64,000 bases of DNA from an uncultured Kangiella sp. (GTDB taxonomy: Bacteria; Pseudomonadota; Gammaproteobacteria; Enterobacterales; Kangiellaceae), in contig CANNCW010000003.1 of the NCBI GenBank assembly GCA_947503345.1, forward strand, positions 62,001-126,000, read 5' to 3'. A program made the translations under genes and the position numbers. The notes under the pieces were generated by a model. It was not told where the DNA came from. It ran no database searches and was given only the letters and a program-made list of their open reading frames with translations. How positions within the stretch are numbered: the first letter of the stretch is position 1; the number at the start of each line of letters is the position of its first letter. Below, piece after piece: positions 17,548-26,035 of the stretch.

Positions 17548-18495
17548 TTAAAAAAGTGCTAAAACTTCTAGACATTGATACAGGTGTTTATCTCCCTTAC
17601 CAAGATCTATCTTTTTAGATGGCATCTGTAAACCAAAATCAATCCCTTTGCTATTGGCCTCAATAAGCTCATGACATAAATAAGATAAGGCCAACTCTTT
17701 TTCAAAGTGAGCTACCGACTGCCAACTAAATAATTGTTGCTCCCCTACTTTGTCTTCAAATTCTTTAGTAAGGATTCCTCTTTCACGTGCAAAAGCCTTC
17801 CACATAACTTGCTTTAGTGGATCACCTGGCTGATACTCCTTTACACTATAGAAATCTTCACTGCCTTTAACTGAAGTTGAACCATCTTCTTCACCATTAA
17901 CTCCTGCATCTAGCGGACTCGATGGAGCAATGGGTTTGGGATAAATCAGCGCTTTATAAGGTGATTTAAACCACGACCAAACTTGAAAAATCCCAAAAGG
18001 GAAAACACTGGTAACCGCCATCCTAGGATACACAAACCAACCACGCTTGTGAGCAGGGAAGGATTCTTGGTAATAGGCTTTATCGCTATTAGGTATATCG
18101 ATAAGACTGGTTTTTTTCTTAGTTTCTCCAAATCCAACACTCGCCCGAAACTGCTCCGTACTATTAATAACCTCTAGTGATAGAGAAACATTGTCGCCTG
18201 CGTAAACTGCTTGTGGTTTTAACACTCGAATTTTCAAATGCCTTAAATTACGGTAGGTATAAAAAATTGATAAAGCACCTATGGCCAATAATACAAAACC
18301 AGCCATAAACCCCATGTTGTTTTGATAATTTGTTGCCGCTATTAAAATCAAAAGAATAATGGCAAGCATCAACCAGCCGTAACGAGTAGGGAGAATATAA
18401 ATATTGCGTTGACGCAACTGAATTTCAGGATTGGCAGGAAGTCGAGCATCAATCCAATTATAAAATCGTTTCTTTATATTACCAATAAGCTTCAT
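17548..18495 (-). CDS. DUF58 domain membrane protein
   Basis: A 315-aa protein. Two helices at about 40-80 (WLMLAIILLILIAATNY, GFMAGFVLLAIGALSIFY) anchor it, and the DUF58 core is seen as SEDFYSVKEYQPGDPLKQVMWKAFARE, where the D-x-x-K/R-x-I/V-x-W-K-A pattern is typical. DUF58 proteins partner MoxR ATPases; the molecular role is unknown. It starts 6 nt after the moxR stop and precedes tgpA by 28 nt, so all three are one operon. Confidence 0.9.
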   Translation of the reverse strand: MKLIGNIKKRFYNWIDARLPANPEIQLRQRNIYILPTRYGWLMLAIILLILIAATNYQNNMGFMAGFVLLAIGALSIFYTYRNLRHLKIRVLKPQAVYAGDNVSLSLEVINSTEQFRASVGFGETKKKTSLIDIPNSDKAYYQESFPAHKRGWFVYPRMAVTSVFPFGIFQVWSWFKSPYKALIYPKPIAPSSPLDAGVNGEEDGSTSVKGSEDFYSVKEYQPGDPLKQVMWKAFARERGILTKEFEDKVGEQQLFSWQSVAHFEKELALSYLCHELIEANSKGIDFGLQMPSKKIDLGKGDKHLYQCLEVLALF

Positions 18496-18501
18496 AAACT
18501 A

Positions 18502-19419
18502 TCAGCTAGGAACTTTAACCTGCGCTAACAGTTCTTCTAAAATAGAAACTGCTGAACTATTACTTTTTAACGAAGACTCTAATCGATGCGCTACCACAGG
18601 TATAAAAACTTGCTGAATATCTTCAGGCAACACATAGTCTCTACCGTCCAAAAAAGCCCAAGCTTTTGCTGCTTTTATTAAGGCTAAGCCACCTCTTGGT
18701 GAAATCCCATGGGCAAAATCAGGACTTTCACGTGTTACTTTAATTAAAGTGATTACGTAACTTAAAAGGTGCTCACTAACAGTAATTTGCGTAACCGCTT
18801 CTTGTATTGATAACAACTCTGTTAAGTCTAACAATGGTTCAATAGTATTAAGATTTTGTCTTCCTGACTTACCCTTTAACAATACTCGCTCAAAACTTGG
18901 ATCGGGATAACCTAATTCAATTCGAAATAAAAAACGATCAAGCTGAGACTCTGGTAAAGGGTAAGTACCAATCTGATGCGAAGGGTTTTGAGTTGCAATG
19001 ACAAAGAATGGCTCTGGCAAAGAAAAGGTTTCACCTTCTACTGTTACCTGTTGTTCTTCCATTGCTTCTAATAAAGCACTTTGCGCTTTTGGAGTAGCAC
19101 GATTGATTTCATCACCAAGGATTAATTGACTAAATACTGGGCCTGCATGAAATTTAAACTGCCCATCATTTTTATCAAAAATATTCGCTCCAATAATATC
19201 AGCTGGCAAAATATCACTCGTAAACTGAATTCTCTGAAATTCTAGGCCAAAAACTTTTGCTATAGCTTGTCCTAAGGTCGTTTTACCCATTCCAGGCAAA
19301 TCCTCTATTAACAAATGCCCTTCTGCTAATAAGCAAGCTACTGATAATTTCACTTGATGGGATTTTCCTAGAACAACTTTATTTAGTTGATTAAATACTG
19401 GGGTTAGCGTCTTATGCAT
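18502..19419 (-). CDS. MoxR-family AAA+ ATPase (first copy)
   Basis: A 305-aa AAA_3 ATPase. Walker A is GMGKTT (43-48); Walker B is ILGDEINRATPKAQSALLEAMEE; the sensor segment is FVIATQNPSHQIGTYPLPESQLDRFLF, and the C-terminal lid follows with SPRGGLALIKAAKAWAFLDGR. MoxR ATPases act as chaperone-like activators for VWA or DUF58 partners. It heads the moxR-DUF58-tgpA operon; its promoter must lie in 19420-19556, shared with the divergent beta-barrel gene. Confidence 0.95.
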   Translation of the reverse strand: MHKTLTPVFNQLNKVVLGKSHQVKLSVACLLAEGHLLIEDLPGMGKTTLGQAIAKVFGLEFQRIQFTSDILPADIIGANIFDKNDGQFKFHAGPVFSQLILGDEINRATPKAQSALLEAMEEQQVTVEGETFSLPEPFFVIATQNPSHQIGTYPLPESQLDRFLFRIELGYPDPSFERVLLKGKSGRQNLNTIEPLLDLTELLSIQEAVTQITVSEHLLSYVITLIKVTRESPDFAHGISPRGGLALIKAAKAWAFLDGRDYVLPEDIQQVFIPVVAHRLESSLKSNSSAVSILEELLAQVKVPS

Positions 19420-19472
19420 TTTTTACCTTTCGTTATTATCAAATGTAACAGACTATGAATGAGAAGCTTACA

Positions 19473-19498
19473 TTCAGTTTAGTTCAGTTTCGGTTCAT
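19473..19498. promoter_or_regulatory. Tandem TTCAGTTT repeats in the moxR/beta-barrel intergenic region
   Basis: TTCAGTTT occurs at 19473-19480 and 19483-19490, with a degenerate third unit (GGTTCATA) at 19492. The roughly one-helical-turn period is what tandem response-regulator sites look like. The binding protein is unknown. Confidence 0.35.
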
Positions 19499-19556
19499 AT
19501 TAAGCGAGTCAAAATTAACCTCGACATAAACACTAACTATACATGAGGAAATTATA

Positions 19557-20087
19557 ATGTCATTAAAGAAAGTATTTCTAGCAACTACTCTGGCTCTAAC
19601 ATCAAGCCTGGCTTTAGCTGATGGTGTAAGTTACGATTATCTTGATTTAGGTTATATTGATTTTGATGGTGCAGATGGTTTGAATTTTGAACTTTCTAGC
19701 TCTTTCGGCAACGACTTCTATGGTCGTATCGACTACACGGATCTTGATGGTGATGCTGGTGGTGACTTTAAAGCTACTCGCTTAAACCTAGGTTATATTT
19801 CAAGTTTAAGCAATAATTTAGATTTTATTGCTGAGTTAGGTTATGAAGATCTTGACTTCGGTATCCTAGACGACAATGGTTTCAACGCTCGATTAGGATT
19901 GCGAGGCATGGCTGCTAAAAACTTTGAATTAGGTGGCTTTGTTTCTTATTCTGACGTATTGGAGTCAACAGACGTAACAGTTGAAGGTCGTTATCACTTC
20001 AACAATCAATTTTCTATGGCTTTAGAAATTGGAAATGACGAAGAATTAGACGAACATTATGGCGTTAGTTTTCGCTACAACTTCTAA
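19557..20087 (+). CDS. Small outer-membrane beta-barrel protein
   Basis: A 176-aa exported protein with signal peptide ending ALA. The mature part shows alternating aromatic/polar strands (YDYLDLGYIDFDG, DFYGRIDYTDLDGD, FIAELGYEDLDFG) and ends RYNF, the terminal-Phe insertion signal, consistent with a small 8-strand porin-like barrel. The Asp-rich loops are notable. No function can be assigned. It resembles its downstream neighbour in plan and may be a diverged paralogue. The ATG has an AGGA site, and a good terminator follows. Confidence 0.75.
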   Translation: MSLKKVFLATTLALTSSLALADGVSYDYLDLGYIDFDGADGLNFELSSSFGNDFYGRIDYTDLDGDAGGDFKATRLNLGYISSLSNNLDFIAELGYEDLDFGILDDNGFNARLGLRGMAAKNFELGGFVSYSDVLESTDVTVEGRYHFNNQFSMALEIGNDEELDEHYGVSFRYNF

Positions 20088-20102
20088 ATATCTTAAGTTT
20101 GA

Positions 20103-20127
20103 AAAGCCGCTTTTGCGGCTTTTTTTC
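20103..20127 (+). terminator. Rho-independent terminator
   Basis: Stem AAAGCCGC, loop TTTT, GCGGCTTT, then T7. It ends the first beta-barrel transcript. Confidence 0.88.
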
Positions 20128-20194
20128 TTTCTAGCATTAGCTTGAGTCAAAAAATATAGTATGATTCAACCAATTTAATAATTTTGGATTTAAC

Positions 20195-20815
20195 ATGAAA
20201 AAAGCAATGATAGCAGTTTGTTTGGCAAGCCTTGGATTTACCGCAAATGCCAACGATAAATTAAATTATAACTATTTCCAGTTTGGCTTAATTCACAGTG
20301 CAGGTGAACTAACTAGCGATAAAACTGGCTATAACATTGATATCAGTCAAGACTGGACGGATTCTAGCTACTTCAAGGTGCGATACAATACTCAATCAGC
20401 GGATGTCTGGGCAGGGGGCTTAATGGAGAAAGTCGATGCCAGCGAATACAGCTTAAGCATTGGATATCATACAGCTATGACTCGCTCATCTGACTTTTAT
20501 GGTGAATTAGGCTTTATTAAACAAGATGCCCAAGGTGTTATTGCCGAAACAACTTATGGTAATGATGGTGATGGCTTCTTAGCTAAGCTTGGCGTAAGAA
20601 CTCGCTGGACTGCCGACTGGGAAACAAACCTATACGCAGGCTATCAGGATATTGACGTAGCGAACTATGTGGATCAAGCAAATTACGAAGATGGCGATAC
20701 TACATTTGGTATTGAAGTACGCTACTACCTAAACAAAACTTGGTCTATTGGTCTAACGGTAGGTGAGGAAGCCACCGGTGAAACAAGCCAACTAACCATC
20801 AGAGCTGATTTTTAA
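20195..20815 (+). CDS. Small outer-membrane beta-barrel protein
   Basis: A 206-aa exported protein (signal peptide MKKAMIAVCLASLGFTANAN). LNYNYFQFGLIHSAGE, SLSIGYHTAM, DFYGELGFI, ETNLYAGYQDID and FGIEVRYYLNKTWSIGLTV are strand-like and the chain ends in RADF, so an outer-membrane barrel is likely. The beginning (YNYFQFG) is like that of the upstream gene (YDYLDLG), suggesting an old duplication. Function unknown. It has its own transcript because a terminator separates the pair. Confidence 0.72.
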   Translation: MKKAMIAVCLASLGFTANANDKLNYNYFQFGLIHSAGELTSDKTGYNIDISQDWTDSSYFKVRYNTQSADVWAGGLMEKVDASEYSLSIGYHTAMTRSSDFYGELGFIKQDAQGVIAETTYGNDGDGFLAKLGVRTRWTADWETNLYAGYQDIDVANYVDQANYEDGDTTFGIEVRYYLNKTWSIGLTVGEEATGETSQLTIRADF

Positions 20816-20841
20816 AGCTCTAGCCATTTAGTTATCCCCAG

Positions 20842-20879
20842 TACATTTGGTGACAATGCGAAACAAGTCACCAAATGTA
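20842..20879. repeat. 13-bp perfect inverted repeat
   Basis: Arms TACATTTGGTGAC and GTCACCAAATGTA with a 12-nt loop, 26 nt after the beta-barrel stop. There is no T-run after it on either strand, so it is either a 3'-end stabilising hairpin or a protein-binding palindrome upstream of the 52-aa gene. Confidence 0.6.
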
Positions 20880-21019
20880 TAAAATCCTGACACATTTGCA
20901 AACCACTTCACATTAACTACTAATCAAATGGGAATTTGAGCACATAAAGCCCAACCAGAAAGTGTTAAATTTTTTGACAATCCAAAGCAAAAGTTTATTT
21001 CAGAAAAAGAGACACCAAA

Positions 21020-21178
21020 ATGAAACATATTATTGGCATAATCGCACTATTAATTATCATCAAGCATGCAATGGCTAGCCCGCAGCTTATGGGATACGTC
21101 AATCATAATCAGGACTTAATTTTAGCTATCGCTTTAACCATTGCGTCTCGTCCGTTATTGAAACGAATTTTCGAATAA
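21020..21178 (+). CDS. 52-aa membrane peptide of unknown function
   Basis: The ORF starts MKHIIGIIALLIIIKHAMAS, a hydrophobic segment that could be a signal peptide (cleavage after AMA) or a membrane helix, followed by a second hydrophobic stretch (DLILAIALTIASRPLLKRIF) with a basic end. A GAGA ribosome site is 7 nt upstream, and a strong terminator follows 22 nt after the stop, which argues for a real transcript. I do not recognise a family. Confidence 0.5.
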   Translation: MKHIIGIIALLIIIKHAMASPQLMGYVNHNQDLILAIALTIASRPLLKRIFE

Positions 21179-21200
21179 AGACTATCATTGTCCCTCTCAT

Positions 21201-21226
21201 ATAGCGGCTTAGCCGCTATTTTTTTA
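21201..21226 (+). terminator. Rho-independent terminator
   Basis: Stem ATAGCGGC, loop TTA, GCCGCTAT, then T7; it follows the 52-aa gene. Confidence 0.88.
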
Positions 21227-21238
21227 TCAAAATGCCAT

Positions 21239-21266
21239 AAAAAAAGCTCAGTAAATACTGAGCTTT
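21239..21266 (-). terminator. Rho-independent terminator of fadIJ
   Basis: Minus strand: AAAGCTCAGTA, 2-nt loop, TACTGAGCTTT followed by a T-run (complement of A7 at 21239-21245). It ends the fadIJ transcript 27 nt after the fadJ stop. Confidence 0.85.
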
Positions 21267-21293
21267 GCTAACAAATCACAACTTTAAATATAA

Positions 21294-23441
21294 TCAATTG
21301 TGAAACGTCTGTTTCGAACTAGCCATAGATTGCAGAATGCTAGAAGGCGCAAAACGCTCACCATATAGATTTTGATAATGTTCTAATCGCTCTACCACTT
21401 TATCTAAGCCTAGCGTATCCATATATCGGAATGGGCCTCCTTGGAATGGCGGAAAGCCAATGCCAAATACCGCTCCAATATCGCCATCTCTAGCATTTCT
21501 AATAATTCCTTCATCTAAGCAACGAGCAGCCTCGTTCAACATCATTAGGACACATCGCTCAGAGATTTCATTTACAGCCATTTCTTTATTTGGCTCTATT
21601 CCTAATAGGCGATAGACCGACTCGTCGACATTTTTAGCACCTTTTTGCTTTTTGCCGTATTGATAAAATCCTTTAGCGGTTTTGCGACCTAAACGATTAT
21701 CATCAAGTAATTTACTAAACAATTTAGGCGCCATCATTCGTTCACCAAAAGCATCTTCTAAGATCGGGGCAACTTTTGTCGCAACATCTACACCTACTTC
21801 ATCTAATAGTGTTATTGGCCCAACTGGGAAGCCTGCATTTACTAAAGCTTTATCAAGTTTTTCAACCGCCACACCTTCACTTAGCATAATCCCTGCTTCG
21901 TTCATGTAGGGAGCGAGAATACGGTTAACATAAAAGCCTGCACCATCATTGACCACTATCGGTGTTTTGCCTTGCTTCTTACCAAGCTCAACACAAGTTG
22001 CCACCACCCAATCAGCAGTTTTCGGAGTACTAATTATCTCTAGTAAAGGCATCTTTTCTACCGGAGAGAAATAATGCAAACCCACTACCTGTTCAGGACG
22101 TTTTGCACCTTTTGCAATTTCGCTGATAGGAATAGATGAAGTATTGGTCGCAAAAATAGTTTGCTCGGAACAATGTTCTTCGACCTCTTTAACCATTTGG
22201 TGCTTTAGTTCTAGCTTTTCAAAAACCGCTTCAATGACCATATCACAATCTTTAAAACCTGAATGGTCAGTTGTTCCAGTTAATCTCGCCATAATACCTT
22301 TAGCTTTTGCATCACTTATAAAACGACGCTTTAACTTTTTAGCAAGGATCTTCCAAGAGTAGTTAAGCGCCTTATTAACTCCATCTAGGCTAATATCCTT
22401 TAATCGCACCATTTTATTGGCTTTATCCGCTGTTACGTAAGCAATCCCAGAGCCCATAAGACCGCCACCTAAAATTCCAACTTTATCTACCTTAATGGCT
22501 TCGGCATCAGAATCAATTCCGGAATCTTTCTTTAACTCAGTAGTAGCAAAGAAAAGACTGATTAACGCTTTTGCTTCAGCAGACATGACTAATTCTGCAA
22601 AGTTCTTGGCTTCGATTGCGTAACCCGCAGCTTTACCTTGGCTCACTCCTTTTTCAACACACTCAAGAATCTTTTCTGGTGCTGGATAATTACCTTTAGT
22701 CTTCTTTAATAGTTGCTTTTTTGCTTGGTCAAAAAGAATATTACGGCCTATTGGGTTTTTCTCTAAAGCTAGTTTTTGTAGTGCTTGCACTGAGAAGTAA
22801 GATTGCTTTTTCTTTTCTCCTTTTCGCAACTGCATAACGCGCTTACGAGCAGCTTTGATAAGATTCGCCGTCGGAACAACATCGTCGACCAAACCTAACT
22901 TTCTAGCCTTTTTTGGAAAAAGTTGCTTTCCCGTTAACATCATATCCAAAGATGCGGCAATACCGATTAGCTTAGGTAAGCGCTGAGTTCCGCCACCACC
23001 AGGTAATAAACCTAATTGAACCTCGGGTAAGCCCAATTTTGTCGACGAACTGTCCGAACTAACTCTTCCATGACAAGCCAATGCAAATTCTAGTCCACCG
23101 CCTAAACAAGCACCATCTATGGCCGCCACCACTGGAACTTTCAATGATTCCAGTCTTTGAAATATTTCATGTCCATTACGGCTGATTTGTTCGGCTTCTT
23201 CTAAGCTATTAGCCGCCTCAAGCATATTAATATCGGCGCCAGCAATAAAACTTTTCGGCTTATCACTTTTGAAAATAACACCCTTAATCTCTTTCTGTTC
23301 AGCGATTTCTTTAATCAAAACTTCTGCTTCATCAATAAACTCTTGTTTTAAAACATTTTGAGCTTCACCCACCAAATCAAACCCGATAATAGCAATACCA
23401 TCATCGGACAATTCCATATTAAAAATTGATTTATCAGCCAT
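21294..23441 (-). CDS. fadJ: Fatty-acid oxidation multifunctional protein, FadJ-type
   Basis: A 715-aa alpha subunit of the beta-oxidation complex (E. coli FadJ 714 aa). The N-terminal enoyl-CoA hydratase/isomerase domain has DGACLGGGLEFALA and LPEVQLGLLPGGGGTQRLP with both catalytic Glu. The 3-hydroxyacyl-CoA dehydrogenase domain has the NAD loop GILGGGLMGSGIA and LHYFSPVEKMPLLE with the catalytic His. The C-terminal dehydrogenase domain ends GPFRYMDTLG. Pairing with a FadI-type thiolase, and the gene order thiolase first, favour FadJ over FadB. The ATG overlaps the fadI stop by one base. Confidence 0.93.
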   Translation of the reverse strand: MADKSIFNMELSDDGIAIIGFDLVGEAQNVLKQEFIDEAEVLIKEIAEQKEIKGVIFKSDKPKSFIAGADINMLEAANSLEEAEQISRNGHEIFQRLESLKVPVVAAIDGACLGGGLEFALACHGRVSSDSSSTKLGLPEVQLGLLPGGGGTQRLPKLIGIAASLDMMLTGKQLFPKKARKLGLVDDVVPTANLIKAARKRVMQLRKGEKKKQSYFSVQALQKLALEKNPIGRNILFDQAKKQLLKKTKGNYPAPEKILECVEKGVSQGKAAGYAIEAKNFAELVMSAEAKALISLFFATTELKKDSGIDSDAEAIKVDKVGILGGGLMGSGIAYVTADKANKMVRLKDISLDGVNKALNYSWKILAKKLKRRFISDAKAKGIMARLTGTTDHSGFKDCDMVIEAVFEKLELKHQMVKEVEEHCSEQTIFATNTSSIPISEIAKGAKRPEQVVGLHYFSPVEKMPLLEIISTPKTADWVVATCVELGKKQGKTPIVVNDGAGFYVNRILAPYMNEAGIMLSEGVAVEKLDKALVNAGFPVGPITLLDEVGVDVATKVAPILEDAFGERMMAPKLFSKLLDDNRLGRKTAKGFYQYGKKQKGAKNVDESVYRLLGIEPNKEMAVNEISERCVLMMLNEAARCLDEGIIRNARDGDIGAVFGIGFPPFQGGPFRYMDTLGLDKVVERLEHYQNLYGERFAPSSILQSMASSKQTFHN

Positions 23442-24790
23442 TAGTCAACCTCCACAATCATGGCGGCACCCAGACCACCAGCGGCACATGCAGTTGTTAA
23501 TCCAACTCCTCCGCCTCTTCGTTTTAATTCGTTCAAAGTTTGAGTGATAAGACGCGCACCCGTAGCAGCGAATGGATGGCCATAAGCCAAAGAGCCACCG
23601 TTAACATTGAACTTATCCATATCAATATCACCAATTTTGGTTCTTTGTCCCAGGTTCTCCTGAGCCCATTTGGTTGAACCAAATGCTTGAACATTTGAAA
23701 GTGCTTGCGCTGCAAAAGCTTCATGCATTTCAATTAAGTCTAAATCTTTTAATTTCATTTTAGCTTTTTTCAAAGCGATCGGAGTTGAATAGGAAGGTCC
23801 CATTAACATGTCATGATCGGCTTGGTTTGCAGAAAAGCCATAACTTTTTAGATATCCCAATGGTTCATAACCTAAAGCTTTTGCTTTTGATTCGCTCATT
23901 AAGATAACGGCTGAAGCACCATCACTTAAAGGCGTGGAGTTAGCTGCTGTTAAAGTACCATATTTGCGATCAAATGCTGGTCTTAGTTTTGCATAGCCCT
24001 CTAGGGTTGAATTAAAGCGAACAATATTATCTTGAACTAAAGGATCCTTAGTAAATGGTGGAACATGCGCCGTCATGACTTCATCATCCAACCAGCCCGC
24101 TTCCCAGGCTTTAGCCGCCAATGTATGTGAGCGGTGAGCCAAAGCATCTTGCTCTTCACGAGTGATACCGCGATCGCGAGCCATTTGCTCTGCATTTTGT
24201 CCCATTGTTAAGCCGGTAGAGTACTCTTTAATAGCTGGTGGAACTGGTAATAAATCCTTCGGGCGTAAGGTTTTAAGTATTGCCAACTTTTGTCCAAAAC
24301 TTCGAGCTTTTTGCAAGTCCACTAACGCCAAAGATAATTTCTTGCTAACGCCAATAGGCACTACTGATGACGAATCAGCACCGCCAGCAATGCCCACAGA
24401 GACATCTCCCAACATTATAGAGTCAGCTAAACTAGCAATAGATTGAAAACTGGTAGCACAGGCGCGTGAAACTGAATAAGCATCGGTACGAACATTCATA
24501 GGTGTACCTAAAACAATTTCGCGCGCAATATTCGGAGCTTCAGGTAAAACCACCACTTGCCCAAAAACTACTCGTTCGATTAAATTTGGATCCAGTTCGG
24601 TCTTGGTGATTAACTCATTTACCACCATTTTCCCTAACTCAATGGCATTGATGCCACGATAGTGGGTAGCTTGCTTGGCAAATGGGGTTCTCAAACCAGA
24701 AACAATGGCAACTCTATCAGGCTTAACTCGTCGACTTGTTGTTTTTTTGGTTGGAGAAGTTTTCGATTCTGTAGCAGCTTCTGCACTCAT
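23441..24790 (-). CDS. fadI: Acetyl-CoA C-acyltransferase FadI (3-ketoacyl-CoA thiolase)
   Basis: A 449-aa thiolase, beta subunit of the beta-oxidation complex. The nucleophile is Cys111 ([12 protein letters not shown]); EMHEAFAAQ and [12 protein letters not shown] supply the His residues and [10 protein letters not shown] the second Cys. E. coli FadI is 436 aa; the difference is a Lys/Ser/Thr-rich N-terminal extension (residues 1-24) ahead of [16 protein letters not shown]. It is the first gene of fadIJ. A palindrome resembling a PsrA/fatty-acid-repressor site lies about 56-69 bp upstream. Confidence 0.94.
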   Translation of the reverse strand: MSAEAATESKTSPTKKTTSRRVKPDRVAIVSGLRTPFAKQATHYRGINAIELGKMVVNELITKTELDPNLIERVVFGQVVVLPEAPNIAREIVLGTPMNVRTDAYSVSRACATSFQSIASLADSIMLGDVSVGIAGGADSSSVVPIGVSKKLSLALVDLQKARSFGQKLAILKTLRPKDLLPVPPAIKEYSTGLTMGQNAEQMARDRGITREEQDALAHRSHTLAAKAWEAGWLDDEVMTAHVPPFTKDPLVQDNIVRFNSTLEGYAKLRPAFDRKYGTLTAANSTPLSDGASAVILMSESKAKALGYEPLGYLKSYGFSANQADHDMLMGPSYSTPIALKKAKMKLKDLDLIEMHEAFAAQALSNVQAFGSTKWAQENLGQRTKIGDIDMDKFNVNGGSLAYGHPFAATGARLITQTLNELKRRGGGVGLTTACAAGGLGAAMIVEVD

Positions 24791-24845
24791 AATTGGACTC
24801 CAAAATTAACTTATTAACTGATTGTACCTGTTTCCATCATTTTTT

Positions 24846-24859
24846 CAAACAAGCGTTTA
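24846..24859. promoter_or_regulatory. Candidate PsrA-type operator upstream of fadI
   Basis: CAAAC-AAGC-GTTTA fits the (G/C)AAAC-N4-GTTT(G/C) pattern I recall for PsrA, the TetR-family regulator of fatty-acid genes in Pseudomonas and relatives, except for the final base. It sits 56-69 bp before the fadI start. A 4-bp-arm palindrome can occur by chance, so this is tentative. Confidence 0.4.
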
Positions 24860-24994
24860 AATGCTTTCCAAATAGTTACAAATGCAAGAATCAGTAAAAC
24901 TTTGCAAGCATTTGCCAAGAAAATGTACAAAAAACACAATTCGTTGCATTTTTTTCATAATATCAGTACACAATGAGTTTGAATTTCTTTAAAT

Positions 24995-25000
24995 TATAAT
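24995..25000 (+). promoter_or_regulatory. Candidate -10 box of the second MoxR operon
   Basis: A perfect TATAAT lies 34 bp before the moxR start. No good -35 box is present at 16-18 bp, so the promoter may need an activator or be spurious. Confidence 0.35.
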
Positions 25001-25033
25001 GCTCGCTATTGCTAGGTATGGAACTTATAAGTT

Positions 25034-26023
25034 TTGAACGAAGAAATCACTAACACCACAAATGGTCAATTAAGCCAACAATTTAAAACATTAGAACAAT
25101 ATTTAAGCTCTCGTATTATCGGTCAAACCGATTTGGTTCATAAAATATTGATAGCTTTACTTGCCGATGGCCACTTATTAGTAGAAGGTGCTCCAGGCTT
25201 AGCTAAAACTCGTGCTATTAAAGAGCTCTCGGAAGTAGTTGAAGGTGACTTCCAAAGAATCCAATTTACACCTGATTTACTACCTGCAGATTTAACGGGT
25301 ACCGAAATTTATCGCCCGCAAGATGCAAGTTTTACTTTCCAAAAAGGTCCTTTATTTCACAACTTAGTTTTAGCTGATGAAATCAACCGGGCGCCAGCCA
25401 AAGTTCAATCTGCGTTATTAGAGGCTATGGCAGAACGTCAAATAAGTGTTGGCAATAATAGTTTTGAACTACCGCCTTTGTTTTTAGTAATGGCTACACA
25501 AAATCCCATTGAGCAAGAAGGTACTTATCCATTACCAGAGGCTCAATTAGACCGATTCTTAATGCATATAGAAGTTGGGTATCCTGACAATGCTGCTGAA
25601 TCTGCTATTTTGGCACTAAATCGCAAAGAAGCTTTAGAAGAAAACAAACCGAGTATTTCTGAATTAAGCCAAGAGTCATTGTTTGCTGCTCGCAAAGAAG
25701 TGGTTTCGATCTACATGGCGAAAGAGGTCGAAGAATATTTAGTACAACTCATACTGGCAACACGCCATCCAGAAAAGTATGACTCAAAACTGGCACAATT
25801 TATTGAGTATGGTGCCAGTCCTAGAGCCACCATTGCTCTAGACCGATGCGCGCGAGCCAATGCATGGCTTTCGGGTCGCGATTACGTAACGCCAGGAGAT
25901 ATTCAAACAGTGTTATTTGATACCCTACGCCATCGAATTATTTTAAGTTACCAAGCAGAAGCAGAAGGTGTGAATAGTAATCAAGTAATTGAACAACTTA
26001 TTCAACTGGTTCCAGCTCCTTAA
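25034..26023 (+). CDS. MoxR-family AAA+ ATPase (second copy)
   Basis: A 329-aa AAA_3 ATPase. Walker A is GAPGLAKT (52-59), Walker B LVLADEINRAPAKVQSALLEAMAE, and the sensor VMATQNPIEQEGTYPLPEAQLDRFLMH. Only a TTG can start the frame here (25034), with GGA about 11 nt upstream; no ATG is available before the ATPase core. It is only moderately similar to the MoxR at 18502-19419, so they are distinct subfamilies. It heads a six-gene operon with DUF58, DUF4381, VWA and BatD-type genes, like the Bat/aerotolerance operons. Confidence 0.94.
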   Translation: MNEEITNTTNGQLSQQFKTLEQYLSSRIIGQTDLVHKILIALLADGHLLVEGAPGLAKTRAIKELSEVVEGDFQRIQFTPDLLPADLTGTEIYRPQDASFTFQKGPLFHNLVLADEINRAPAKVQSALLEAMAERQISVGNNSFELPPLFLVMATQNPIEQEGTYPLPEAQLDRFLMHIEVGYPDNAAESAILALNRKEALEENKPSISELSQESLFAARKEVVSIYMAKEVEEYLVQLILATRHPEKYDSKLAQFIEYGASPRATIALDRCARANAWLSGRDYVTPGDIQTVLFDTLRHRIILSYQAEAEGVNSNQVIEQLIQLVPAP

Positions 26024-26035
26024 TCATTACTAATT

